64,000 bases of DNA from Marisediminicola senii (lineage in GTDB: Bacteria; Actinomycetota; Actinomycetes; Actinomycetales; Microbacteriaceae): positions 19,028-83,027 of the forward strand of contig NZ_JAALGE010000006.1 of the NCBI RefSeq assembly GCF_011057645.1. The letters are read 5' to 3'. Below are positions 24,756 through 33,155 of the stretch, piece after piece. The notes below the pieces were generated by a model that worked only from the letters and a program-made list of their open reading frames with translations, searched no databases and was not told where the DNA came from. Within the stretch, counting starts at the first letter, position 1; each line of letters starts with the position of its first letter. The position numbers and the translations under genes were made by a program.

Positions 24756-25897
24756 GTATCAGCGGGTCCGCCGCCATCGTCGGTGCGGCCCAGGTCGACG
24801 TCTTCCGTACCGAGGGCCGGTCGCCGGTCGGACTCATGGCCGTGGCGGTTCGCCGTGCGCTTCAGGATGCCGGACTCACGCTCGCCGACGTGGACGGGCT
24901 CTTCACCTCCTCGTCGTACTACGCGATGCCGACCCTGACGCTGGGCGAATACCTCGGTATCTCCCCGACCCACGTCGACTCCACGTCGATCGGCGGTTGC
25001 GGGTTCATCGCGCAACTCGCGCACGCCGCCGCCGCGCTGCAGGCTGGTCTCTGCACCGTCGCGGTGATCGCCTACGGCAGCACCCAACGCAGCGACGCCG
25101 GGAAGCTCGTGAGCATGGCAGAGCAGTCCGTGTACGAACTGCCGTACGGCCTCATTCACCCCATCGGTGCGTTCGGCATGGTCGCGCAGCGTCACATGCA
25201 CCAGTACGGCACGACCAGTGCGCAACTCGCCGAACTCGCGGTGTCGGCCCGACAGTGGGCGATGCTCGTCGACGACGCGCCCTACCCCACCCCCCTCACC
25301 GTGGACGAGGTGCTCGCATCGTCCATCATCGCCAGCCCGCTACACAGGCTCGACTGCTGCCTGGTCACCGACGGGGGAGGCGCGATCGTGCTGACCTCCG
25401 CCGAGCGGGCCGCCGACCTGCGGTCCGACCCGGTGTTCCTGCTCGGTGCCGGCGAGGCGCAGAATCATCGCAACATCTCGCAGATGGCCGATCTCACCAC
25501 CACCGTCGCCCGTGACAGCTCCCACCGTGCCTTATCGATGGCGGGGGTCGCGCTCGACGATATCGACACCGTTCACGTATACGACGCCTTCACCATCAGC
25601 CTCCTCGTACTCCTCGAGGATCTCGGTTTCTGCGCCAAGGGCGAGGGTGGCGCATTCGTCGGGGAGGGTCGGCTCGCGCCGGGCGGTCAGCTCGCGCTGA
25701 ACACCAACGGTGGCGGGTTGTCGTACACCCATCCCGGGATGCTCGGGCTATTCCTCGTCATCGAGGCGGTGCAGCAACTGCGGGGCAACGCTGGGCGACG
25801 CCAGATCCCCGGAGCCCGTCTGTCCCTCGTGCACGGCATGGGAATGACCCTCGCGGCGCACGCCACCGCCGTGCTCTCCGCAACCCCGCAGGCGTAG
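24752..25897 (+). CDS. Thiolase-fold protein, lipid-transfer/SCP-x type, partner of the DUF35 protein
   Basis: A 381-residue thiolase-superfamily protein of the archaeal/SCP-x branch. Features include the N-terminal AIVGAAQVDVFR, C83 in SIGGCGF near the nucleophile position, HRLDCCLVTDGGGAIVLT, and the C-terminal NTNGGGLSYTHPGM with the active-site His. The final CxG motif of classic thiolases is replaced by HGMGMTL. The DUF35 partner and this active-site pattern are compatible with thiolytic cleavage, HMG-CoA-type condensation or retro-aldol cleavage (Ltp2-like). It begins on a GTG that overlaps the DUF35 stop (GTGA). Which reaction it performs cannot be settled by eye. Confidence 0.8.
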   Translation: MSISGSAAIVGAAQVDVFRTEGRSPVGLMAVAVRRALQDAGLTLADVDGLFTSSSYYAMPTLTLGEYLGISPTHVDSTSIGGCGFIAQLAHAAAALQAGLCTVAVIAYGSTQRSDAGKLVSMAEQSVYELPYGLIHPIGAFGMVAQRHMHQYGTTSAQLAELAVSARQWAMLVDDAPYPTPLTVDEVLASSIIASPLHRLDCCLVTDGGGAIVLTSAERAADLRSDPVFLLGAGEAQNHRNISQMADLTTTVARDSSHRALSMAGVALDDIDTVHVYDAFTISLLVLLEDLGFCAKGEGGAFVGEGRLAPGGQLALNTNGGGLSYTHPGMLGLFLVIEAVQQLRGNAGRRQIPGARLSLVHGMGMTLAAHATAVLSATPQA

Positions 25898-25952
25898 CGT
25901 GCGCGGCGTGTGCCTTCCGGTACCACCGACGCCAACCATGGAAGGACCTGTA

Positions 25953-26921
25953 ATGCAGACCTGTGAGCGACTCTCCATCACCGTGCTCGTCGACAACTAC
26001 ATCGACATGCTCATGCAGAACACCCCGGGCATCCGGCGGCAGGGCATGGCGGAGCACTTTCTGCCCCGGAGGGGCACGCCCCTAGCCGAGAACGGCATCT
26101 CGTTCCTGATTCGCGCGACGACGGCGGGGCGCACCACGACGATCCTCTTCGATGCGGGGATGAGCGGTATCCCGATCATCCACAACGCCGCCGTATTGGG
26201 AATCGATCTGGCCGAGGTCGATCAGGTGGTGCTCAGCCATGGGCATCCCGACCACTTCGGCGGTATCTACGCCGCCCTCGGGGTCATTGGCCGCAAGGTG
26301 CCGCTCATCGTGCATCCATCGGCCTTCCATCCCCGCTCGATCCGACGACCCGACCTGATGATCCAGTACTTCAATCGCGACCTGACGGAGGCCGAGCTCA
26401 TCGCGGCCGGGGCGGGCATAGTGGCAGTCCGGGAGCCTCTTGAGATCGCGCCGGGTATCACCACCAGCGGTGAGATCCCCATCACCGTCGATTTCGAGCG
26501 GGAGGTGCCGACGGGACGGATGTCGATTCGTGACGGGCATGTACACCCCGACCCGATCGACGACTATCTCACCGTGATCGTCGATGTCGACGGAGTCGGG
26601 CTCGTGGTGCTCGATCCGTGTGGACACTCCGGGGTGCTCAGCTCGCTCGACCACGCCATGAGGCTCACCGGTGCCGACCGGGTGCATGGCGTGCTCGGCG
26701 GGTTCCACCTCGGGCACGCCGGAATAACCCAGGAGAAGATCGAGCGCACCGTCGAGGGGCTCGTCGCCCGCGACCTGTCCCTGGTGTCGCCCATGCACTG
26801 CAGCGGCTTCCGTGCACAGCGCGCGGTGGCTGAGGCGATGCCGGAGGCATTCGCCCTGATGACTGCGGGAGCCGAACTCACCATCGAAAAGCCCCGCGAT
26901 CACGAACCGGCCAAAAAGTAA
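25953..26921 (+). CDS. Metallo-beta-lactamase-fold hydrolase
   Basis: A 322-residue MBL-fold enzyme. The metal motif HxHxDH is complete: H96, H98, D100 and H101 in SHGHPDHFGG, with a further histidine in GGFHLGHAG. The sequence resembles the branch related to the dihydropterin synthase homologue of methanopterin synthesis, but many members hydrolyse lactones or thioesters. I place the start at the ATG at 25953 because GGAAGGA precedes it by six bases. It is the last gene of the enzyme operon, ending just before the second palindrome. A thioesterase or lactonase role in the pathway is only a guess. Confidence 0.78.
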   Translation: MQTCERLSITVLVDNYIDMLMQNTPGIRRQGMAEHFLPRRGTPLAENGISFLIRATTAGRTTTILFDAGMSGIPIIHNAAVLGIDLAEVDQVVLSHGHPDHFGGIYAALGVIGRKVPLIVHPSAFHPRSIRRPDLMIQYFNRDLTEAELIAAGAGIVAVREPLEIAPGITTSGEIPITVDFEREVPTGRMSIRDGHVHPDPIDDYLTVIVDVDGVGLVVLDPCGHSGVLSSLDHAMRLTGADRVHGVLGGFHLGHAGITQEKIERTVEGLVARDLSLVSPMHCSGFRAQRAVAEAMPEAFALMTAGAELTIEKPRDHEPAKK

Positions 26922-26932
26922 GACAGTGTCTT
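26920..26932. promoter_or_regulatory. Palindromic operator in front of the ABC transporter operon
   Basis: AAGACAGTGTCTT is a perfect inverted repeat that shares both arms with the site at 18842-18854. It overlaps a TTGACA (26931-26936) that could be the -35 box, with a weak -10 (GAGATT) 17 bases on. The same IclR protein probably binds both. The remaining bases to 27067 hold the leader and ribosome binding site. Confidence 0.65.
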
Positions 26933-27067
26933 GACAAGCGGGTCGTGTGGTGCGAGATTATGACCACACGGCACGGATGACAGCCACCACCCCTCGACGA
27001 CGAGTGGGCGGATAACGGCCCCGCCCGACGCACGACCCCGATGCAGCGAACCAAAGGAGATTCGAGC

Positions 27068-28162
27068 ATGAAGAAACAGCAGCAGATCGCGGCGATCGTG
27101 GCCGTGGGAACCCTCGCACTCGCGGGCTGTTCCGCGGGCGGCCAGGAGGGATCTGGCGGCGAAGACGAGCGCTACACGGTGACCATGGCCATGGCGGCCG
27201 AGGACACCTACACCGCCGAATGGTGGGGATGGCTAGCCGCCGACAACCTCGGCTACTACGACGAGATGAACCTCGACGTGGAGTTCGTCGGTGCCGGCGG
27301 CAGTGGTGCAGCCATGGAGCAGGTAGTCGCGGGCAACGCCGACGCCGGTAACCCCTCGGCCCCGGCTTTCGGCGAGGCCGCTCTGGTCGGCCTCGATGTG
27401 GTGAACATGTTCACCTACTCCAGTGGCGCCATTTTCGGGATCTTCGTGCCGGAGAGCGAGGGCATCACTGACATCGCCGGACTCGACGGAGCCAATATCG
27501 GCATCTCCGAGGCCGGCGGCGGCGAGGTGGCGTTCCTCGAGGCCGCGCTGCGCGCCGAGGGCATCGACCCCATCACCGACGTCCAGCTCATTCCGATCGG
27601 CGACGGCGGCCCGGAGACCCTCGCCGCGCTCGACAGCGGCTCAGTCGATGCCTACTCCACCGCCTACAACGACGTCTTTGCGCTCCAGACCGCGGGCATC
27701 GACCTTCTCGACCTCACCCCATCGATCTACAACACCTTCCCGGCCCGGGGCATCATCACCACGTCGCAAGTCATCGAAGAGAAGCCAGAGGCGATGCAGC
27801 GCTTCGCGCGCGGCACGGCCATGGGAATCCACTTCTGCCTGGCCAACAACGACGCTTGCATCGACATGATGAAGTCGGCCATCCCCGCGGCGTTCGAAGA
27901 GAACGCCGATGGCGTCTCGCAGGGCCAGCTGCGCTTCGATCTCTCGCTGGAGCAGGTGCCGCCGGCCGACACGAGCCGCTACGGAGCTCACGACGTGGAA
28001 GGCACGCAGGAGTTCCTCGACCTGATCCGATCGACCTCCGACGACTACATGGAGGTCGACGCCGAGACCGTCCTGAACGACGACTTCATCGACTTCGCGA
28101 ACGACTTCGACCGCGAGGCCGTCGAAGAAGATGCCGCCGACTACGAGATGCAGAACGACTGA
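27068..28162 (+). CDS. ABC transporter substrate-binding lipoprotein (NMT1/SsuA type)
   Basis: A 364-residue extracellular binding protein of the NMT1/THI5-like or NitT/TauT family that captures small organic ligands such as sulfonates, aromatic acids or pyrimidine precursors. It starts MKKQQQ with a hydrophobic helix and lipobox LALAG-C (Cys near residue 21), so it is a lipoprotein held at the membrane. The mature part has the characteristic AEDTYTAEWWGWLAADNLGYYDEMNLDVEF, the QVVAGNADAG turn and the GIDPITDVQLIPIGDGG lobe. An AAAGGAGA site precedes the ATG. It is the first gene of the transporter operon, immediately downstream of the palindrome. Confidence 0.87.
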   Translation: MKKQQQIAAIVAVGTLALAGCSAGGQEGSGGEDERYTVTMAMAAEDTYTAEWWGWLAADNLGYYDEMNLDVEFVGAGGSGAAMEQVVAGNADAGNPSAPAFGEAALVGLDVVNMFTYSSGAIFGIFVPESEGITDIAGLDGANIGISEAGGGEVAFLEAALRAEGIDPITDVQLIPIGDGGPETLAALDSGSVDAYSTAYNDVFALQTAGIDLLDLTPSIYNTFPARGIITTSQVIEEKPEAMQRFARGTAMGIHFCLANNDACIDMMKSAIPAAFEENADGVSQGQLRFDLSLEQVPPADTSRYGAHDVEGTQEFLDLIRSTSDDYMEVDAETVLNDDFIDFANDFDREAVEEDAADYEMQND

Positions 28163-28207
28163 TACCGTCACCTCCATTGTCAACGACGACAGAAAACTGA
28201 GACGAAC

Positions 28208-28984
28208 ATGACGACCACGACCCAGACCGCCCCCCTCGTGAGAGCGACGGGCGTCACCAAGAAATTCGGCTCCGGTGATAAGGAGATGGTCGCCCTCAGC
28301 GGGTTGAACCTCGAGGTCCGGGAGGGTGAGTTCCTCTCCCTCCTGGGCCCGAGCGGCTGCGGCAAGTCGACCGCCCTGAACATCATGGGCGGCCTGCTCT
28401 CCGCCACGGAAGGGTCGATCACCTTCGGCGGCAAGACCCTCACCGAGCCGAGCCGCCAGATCGGCATGATGTTCCAGCAGGCGGTGATGTTTCCCTGGCG
28501 AACCACCCTCGACAACGTGCTACTGCCCGTCGAGATCTTCGGCGAGTCGAAGAAGAAGTACCGGGCTAAGGCCGAAGAACTCCTCAGCATGGTCGGCATC
28601 AGCGAGTTCGCCGGGTCGTACCCCTGGCAGCTGTCCGGGGGGATGCAGCAGCGCGCGGCGCTATGCCGGGTGCTGCTGCACGATCCGAAGCTGCTGCTGC
28701 TAGACGAGCCGTTCGGTGCGCTCGACGAGTTCACCAGGGAGACGATGAACCAGGAGCTCCTCCGCCTCCAGGCACACACGAAGAGCACCGCGGTGCTCGT
28801 GACCCACAACATCACCGAAGCGGTGTTCATGTCGGACCGGGTGGCCGTGATGAGTGCGAGGCCAGGGCGGCTCATCGGCATCCTCGAGATCCCCTTCGAC
28901 CGTCCCCGCACCCCGGACCTGCAGACCACGAGCGACTTCGTGGCTCTGGTGGCCGAAGCGCGCAAGATGCTGGAGCTGCAATGA
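28208..28984 (+). CDS. ABC transporter ATP-binding protein (SsuB/TauB type)
   Basis: A 258-residue ATPase of the NitT/TauT importers. The Walker A is GPSGCGKST (near residues 48-56), the Q-loop is MMFQQAVMFPW, the signature is LSGGMQQRAAL, Walker B is LLLLDEPFGALDE and the H-loop is VTHNITEA. It powers uptake through the two permeases that follow. Its stop overlaps the first permease (ATGA). The stretch of 45 bases to the binding-protein gene contains the binding site GAGACGAAC. Confidence 0.92.
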   Translation: MTTTTQTAPLVRATGVTKKFGSGDKEMVALSGLNLEVREGEFLSLLGPSGCGKSTALNIMGGLLSATEGSITFGGKTLTEPSRQIGMMFQQAVMFPWRTTLDNVLLPVEIFGESKKKYRAKAEELLSMVGISEFAGSYPWQLSGGMQQRAALCRVLLHDPKLLLLDEPFGALDEFTRETMNQELLRLQAHTKSTAVLVTHNITEAVFMSDRVAVMSARPGRLIGILEIPFDRPRTPDLQTTSDFVALVAEARKMLELQ

Positions 28985-29817
28985 CGACCCTCGCCCCGGC
29001 GTCGACCACCACCGCCAAGGTGAAGCAGCAGCGACCGGATCGAGACACTAAGGGTGCTGGCTGGATCGCTCTCATCACCATCGCGGTCTTTCTCCTGCTC
29101 TGGCAGTTCATCCCTCAGACTGGCCTTATCAACCGGGTTCTGTTCCCCACCTTCACCGACACCCTCGCCGGATTCGTGCAACTGGTCTCAGGCGGGTACT
29201 GGTGGGAGGACCTCGGCAAGACCATGATGGCGGTGGCCATCGCCTGGCCGATCGGTGTCGCCTTCGGCTTCTCCATGGGTGTCATACTCGGCACCTCGCC
29301 CTTTATCAGGCAGGCCATCACTCCGTACGCGATCGCCGTGCAGGCGCTCCCCAAAGTAGTGCTAGCGCCCCTGCTGATCGGCTGGCTCGGCTTCGGGTCG
29401 GAAAGCAAGATCGCGCTCGCCGTCATCATCTGCTTCTTCCCGGTGTGGATCGACACGATGGTGGGTCTCGCCCTCCCCGCCGCGAACGAGTTCAAGCTGA
29501 TGCAGTCCCTGAAGGCGACCCGTCGCCAGATCTTCCTCAAGCTGCAGCTACCCTCCGCCATCCCGATGATCATGGTCGGGGTCAAGCACTCACTGCTGCT
29601 GGCCTTCACCGGCGTTCTCGTCGCGGAGATTCTGTCGGCCTCCGACGGGGGCCTCGGCAAGCTCGCGAAGGAATTCGCCTCCCAACTCAACATGCCCCTG
29701 ACCTACTCCGTCGTCGGCATAGTCGTGATCCTCGCGGTGGCGCTCGTCTCCATCGCCGACGTCATCGAACGCCGCGTCGTGTTCTGGTCCGAAGAATCCC
29801 GAGCGAGGAAACGATGA
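28981..29817 (+). CDS. ABC transporter permease (SsuC/TauC type), first
   Basis: A 278-residue inner-membrane permease with about six helices. The conserved EAA-type loop is in LKATRRQIFLKLQLPSAIPMIMVG (near residues 180-203). It begins on the last base of the ATPase gene (ATGA) and ends with an ATGA overlap into the second permease, so the three are stoichiometrically coupled. Two distinct permeases per operon are unusual for SsuABC-like systems, which normally use a homodimer, and point to a heterodimeric channel. Confidence 0.87.
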   Translation: MTTLAPASTTTAKVKQQRPDRDTKGAGWIALITIAVFLLLWQFIPQTGLINRVLFPTFTDTLAGFVQLVSGGYWWEDLGKTMMAVAIAWPIGVAFGFSMGVILGTSPFIRQAITPYAIAVQALPKVVLAPLLIGWLGFGSESKIALAVIICFFPVWIDTMVGLALPAANEFKLMQSLKATRRQIFLKLQLPSAIPMIMVGVKHSLLLAFTGVLVAEILSASDGGLGKLAKEFASQLNMPLTYSVVGIVVILAVALVSIADVIERRVVFWSEESRARKR

Positions 29818-30656
29818 CACGCACGGAACAGATAGCCCAGCTCGCGATCGACGCGTCCCCACGGGCGAAGAGAAAAAAGTTCTCGCCCTACATCCTCACC
29901 GCACTGATCGCGCCGCTCATCCTCGCAGTGTGGTGGTTCGTCACGGAGACGAGAATCGTTCCCCCGATCCTGCTCCCTACCCCGGCGTCGGTGGTGCAGT
30001 CATTCCCCCGGGTGGTGTTCGCCGATGGTTTCGGTGACCAGATCATCCGCACCGTCACTGAAATCGTGGGCGGGTTTGCCTTGGGCGCCACCATCGGGTT
30101 CCTCCTGGGAATGCTCCTCAGCTCCTCCAGTCGGCTGCGCGCCGCCTACCTGCCTGCGCTGTCCGCACTCGAGGCAATTCCGACCGTGATCCTCGCACCG
30201 ATCATCATCGCCTGGGTCGGATTCGGCATGGAGGGCAAGGTCATGCAGGCTGCCCTCGCCTGCTTCTACGCGGTCTTCATCACGACGCTCTCCGGGCTCG
30301 GTCTCGCCGAACCGAATGCGGTCAATCTCATGCGGTCTCTCGGTGCGTCTCGTTGGCAGACGATGGCCAAGCTCCGGGTGCCTACGGCCCTCCCGGTGAT
30401 CTTCGGTGGGCTGCAGCTCGGCGCCACCACGGCGATCATCGGCGCGATCGTGTCCGAGTTCATCGGCTCGGTTGGCGGCCTCGGATACCTGATGATCCGG
30501 TACCGGGGCAGTTTCGACACCGCCGCCTACTGGGTGATCATATTCTTCTTCCTCGTGATTGGGCTCGTCACCTATCTGCTCATCTGGTACGCCGAGAAGA
30601 AAATCGTCTTCTGGCGTCACACCGCGATTACTCGCCCCGACCTGGAGAAGCCATGA
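29814..30656 (+). CDS. ABC transporter permease (SsuC/TauC type), second
   Basis: A 280-residue permease related to the upstream one but clearly different in sequence. An N-terminal cytoplasmic stretch (QLAIDASPRAKRKKFS) leads into the first helix. The coupling helix region is RSLGASRWQTMAKLRVPTALPVIFGGLQ. Overlaps of four bases on both ends (ATGA) link it with permease one and the amidohydrolase. Together with the ATPase and the lipoprotein it forms a complete importer. Confidence 0.87.
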   Translation: MTRTEQIAQLAIDASPRAKRKKFSPYILTALIAPLILAVWWFVTETRIVPPILLPTPASVVQSFPRVVFADGFGDQIIRTVTEIVGGFALGATIGFLLGMLLSSSSRLRAAYLPALSALEAIPTVILAPIIIAWVGFGMEGKVMQAALACFYAVFITTLSGLGLAEPNAVNLMRSLGASRWQTMAKLRVPTALPVIFGGLQLGATTAIIGAIVSEFIGSVGGLGYLMIRYRGSFDTAAYWVIIFFFLVIGLVTYLLIWYAEKKIVFWRHTAITRPDLEKP

Positions 30657-31654
30657 CCATCGACATCCACGCCCACACGGTGCCCGAGGGGTTCATCCGC
30701 GAACTCGCGACGGTGGTGCCCGCGGCGACTCCGACCGTTACGAAGCGAGACGGCGAATGGTGGTTCGACTACCCGGGCGGGCGTCGCAGCGGCCCCGTGC
30801 CGGCCGGAATGTTCGACCTCGGCGAGCGCATCATCGACATGGATGCGTGCGGCGTCGACGTGCAGGCCCTCAGTGTGCCGCCGACCCATTTCGGCTACCG
30901 ACTGCCGGCCGAGGCCGCGGCGGACGCCGCGAGAATGCACAACGACGCGATGATCGAGATGGCGAGGCAATTCCCCGAGCGGTTCCGTGTGCTCGCCCAC
31001 CTGCCCATGCAGAGCGAGCACCATGCGCTCGCGGAGTTGTCCAGGCTCGTCGAACTGCCGGAGATCGTCGGGGTAGAGCTCAGCACCAACGTTGCCGGGG
31101 TGAACCTCGGCAACGAGAAGCACGAGGCGATCTGGCAGGCGCTGGATGCCGCGGGCCTCGCCGTGGTACTGCACCCGGGTGACGTCGCGGGAGCGGATCG
31201 GATGCACGACCACTACCTGCATAACTTCGTGGGCAACCCGACCGACACCACGCTCGCCGCCGGTTCGCTGCTGTTCGGCGGTGTTCTCTCGCGCAATGAG
31301 GCGCTGAGGGTGGCGCTGCTGCACGGGGGTGGGTTTCTGCCGTACCAGATCGGCAGGTTCGACCACGGGTGGCGGGTGCGGCCCGAGGCGCGCACACACC
31401 TCGACCGTCTCCCCTCCGAGTTGTTGAGCAGGTTCTGGTTCGACTCGCTAACGCACGACCCGCTGTCACTGCGGTTCCTGCACGACCGGGTCGGGGACGA
31501 TCGGCTATGCCTCGGTAGCGACTACCCGTTCGACATGGCGGATCCCGACCCGATCGGGTCGCTGCGCGCCGCGCTCGCCGACGGGCCGGAGGCCGTCGAG
31601 AAGGCGCTCCTCGACAATCCTCGCGAGCTGTTGACGCGCCGGCCCGGCCTCTGA
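30653..31654 (+). CDS. Amidohydrolase family protein (second copy, ACMSD-type)
   Basis: A 333-residue member of the amidohydrolase-2 family, paralogous to the enzyme at 16092-17084. The metal ligands begin with H6 and H8 (TIDIHAHTVPEG); a histidine in VLHPGDVAG follows, then LLHGGGFLPYQIGRFDHGW and the catalytic aspartate in LCLGSDYPFDMADPDP. Members decarboxylate or hydrolyse aromatic and heterocyclic acids. Coupling by ATGA to the permease means the cell makes the importer and this enzyme together, so its substrate is probably the imported compound or its first product. Confidence 0.83.
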   Translation: MTIDIHAHTVPEGFIRELATVVPAATPTVTKRDGEWWFDYPGGRRSGPVPAGMFDLGERIIDMDACGVDVQALSVPPTHFGYRLPAEAAADAARMHNDAMIEMARQFPERFRVLAHLPMQSEHHALAELSRLVELPEIVGVELSTNVAGVNLGNEKHEAIWQALDAAGLAVVLHPGDVAGADRMHDHYLHNFVGNPTDTTLAAGSLLFGGVLSRNEALRVALLHGGGFLPYQIGRFDHGWRVRPEARTHLDRLPSELLSRFWFDSLTHDPLSLRFLHDRVGDDRLCLGSDYPFDMADPDPIGSLRAALADGPEAVEKALLDNPRELLTRRPGL

Positions 31655-31683
31655 GCGGGGTAGCGCTCCTCGTCGGGCTGGCG

Positions 31684-32394
31684 GTGATGGCGGGCGCCAT
31701 TGCCCAGAGGGTCTCGGGGATGGGGTTCGCGCTCGTCGTCGCTCCGGTGCTCGTGCTGCTCATCGGCCCGTTCGACGGCGTGCTCATGGTGAACATCTGC
31801 GGCGCGGCATCCGCACTCATGGTAACGACACGGGTCTGGCGCAACATCAACTGGCGTCTGTACCTGCTGCTTGCCGTGCCGGCGGTCATCGCGGTAGTAC
31901 CGGGGTCGATCGTGGCTGCGAACCTCGGCGGGCCGACATTGCAGATCGCCGTCGGTGCGATCCTCGTCCTCGCCCTCACGGTGTCGCTGCTTGTGACCCG
32001 CGGCTCGCTCACTACACCGATCGGGCCGACCGGGATTATCGCCGGATCGGCGTCGGGCTTTATGAGTGCCACAGCGGGCATCAGCGGTCCGGCGGTCGGC
32101 GTTTTCGCGGTACTCACCAAGTGGCAACACGACAGTTTTGCCGCAACGTTGCAGCCGTACTTCGTCACCCTGGGGGTCACCGCGTTCGTCGGCAAACTGG
32201 TCGCGTCGGGATTCGCCCCGCTGGACTACGACTGGTGGCTTTGGCTGCTCGTCATCGCCTGCACGGTGGCCGGCCTTATCGTCGGCGAGTTCGTGGCCCG
32301 CGTCGTGAGCCACGGGGTCGCGCGATTGTGCGTCATCGGCATCTCCTATGTCGGCGGCATCGTCGCGATCCTCGACGGCCTGTCCTCCTCCTGA
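31684..32394 (+). CDS. TauE/SafE family membrane exporter
   Basis: A protein of about 236 residues with seven to eight membrane helices, matching the sulfite exporter TauE/SafE family. Markers are the N-terminal AQRVSGMGFALVVAPVLVLLIGP and the second-half repeat SGFMSATAGISGPAVGVFAVLTKW. These proteins move organic or sulfur anions such as sulfite, sulfonates or carboxylates. Start is uncertain. GTG (31684) or ATG (31687) would cut into the first helix. An in-frame CTG at 31651 overlaps the amidohydrolase stop exactly as the ATGA pairs do elsewhere and restores a full helix (GVALLVGLAVMAGAI). It converges on the SDR gene, five bases away. Confidence 0.8.
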   Translation: MMAGAIAQRVSGMGFALVVAPVLVLLIGPFDGVLMVNICGAASALMVTTRVWRNINWRLYLLLAVPAVIAVVPGSIVAANLGGPTLQIAVGAILVLALTVSLLVTRGSLTTPIGPTGIIAGSASGFMSATAGISGPAVGVFAVLTKWQHDSFAATLQPYFVTLGVTAFVGKLVASGFAPLDYDWWLWLLVIACTVAGLIVGEFVARVVSHGVARLCVIGISYVGGIVAILDGLSSS

Positions 32395-32398
32395 CGGC

Positions 32399-33154
32399 TC
32401 AGCGCGGCGCCATCCTGATCGCCCCGTCGAGGCGGATGGTTTCGCCATTGAGCATCGGGTTCCGCACGATGTGCTCGACCAGGGCCGCGAACTCCGCCGG
32501 CTTGCCGAGCCGGGATGGATGCGGCGCCTGCCCGGCCAGCGACGCCCGGGCCGCGTCCGGCAGGGCCGCCAGCATCGGTGTCTCGAAGGTGCCGGGGGCG
32601 ATGGTCATCACGCGGATCCGGTGTGCGGCCAGCTCGCGGGCGACCGGCAAGGTCATGCCGGCGACCCCCGCCTTCGATGCCGCGTAGGCCGGTTGCCCGA
32701 CCTGCCCATCGAAGGCCGCGACCGACGCGGTCATCACGATCACCCCGCGCTCCTCGCCGACCGGCTCGAGCGGCTGCATCGCCGCCGCCGCGAGTCGCAC
32801 CGTGTTGAACGTGCCGCTGAGGTTGACACGGATGACGCGGTCGAAGTCTTCGAGGGGGAGGGGGCCGTTCCTGCCGACCACCTTGCCGACGGGGGCGATT
32901 CCCGCGCAGCAGACCACGGTGCGGAGGGGGCCCAGCGCGGTGGCGGTGTCGATCGCGGTGGCGAGCTGCGCGGCATCCACCACGTCTGCAGCCGTGAAGA
33001 CCAGGTCGTGTTCGCGCGCGATCGCCTCGCCGCCGGACCCCGGCAGGTCGACGATGACGACGGTCGCGCCCGCGGCGCGCAGGGTGATGGCGGTGGCGAG
33101 CCCGAGGCCGGATGCGCCTCCGGTCACGAGGGCGACGGTGCCCGCGAGCTGCAC
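32399..33154 (-). CDS. Short-chain dehydrogenase, HSD10-type 3-hydroxyacyl-CoA dehydrogenase
   Basis: A 251-residue SDR that closely follows the mammalian HSD17B10 pattern: LVTGGASGLGLATAI at the cofactor site, LDLPGSGG-like VDLPGSGGEAIA, the NAG-like CCAGIAPVGKVVG, the catalytic Ser and YAASK (MTASVAAFDGQVGQPAYAASKAG), and the C-terminal FETPMLAALP ... GETIRLDGAIRMAPR. In beta-oxidation it oxidises 3-hydroxyacyl-CoA with NAD. A partner thiolase lies directly upstream, with one base between the two genes. The GTG at 33154 is the start. Branched- or short-chain substrates are typical for this type. Confidence 0.87.
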   Translation of the reverse strand: MQLAGTVALVTGGASGLGLATAITLRAAGATVVIVDLPGSGGEAIAREHDLVFTAADVVDAAQLATAIDTATALGPLRTVVCCAGIAPVGKVVGRNGPLPLEDFDRVIRVNLSGTFNTVRLAAAAMQPLEPVGEERGVIVMTASVAAFDGQVGQPAYAASKAGVAGMTLPVARELAAHRIRVMTIAPGTFETPMLAALPDAARASLAGQAPHPSRLGKPAEFAALVEHIVRNPMLNGETIRLDGAIRMAPR

Positions 33155-33155
33155 G

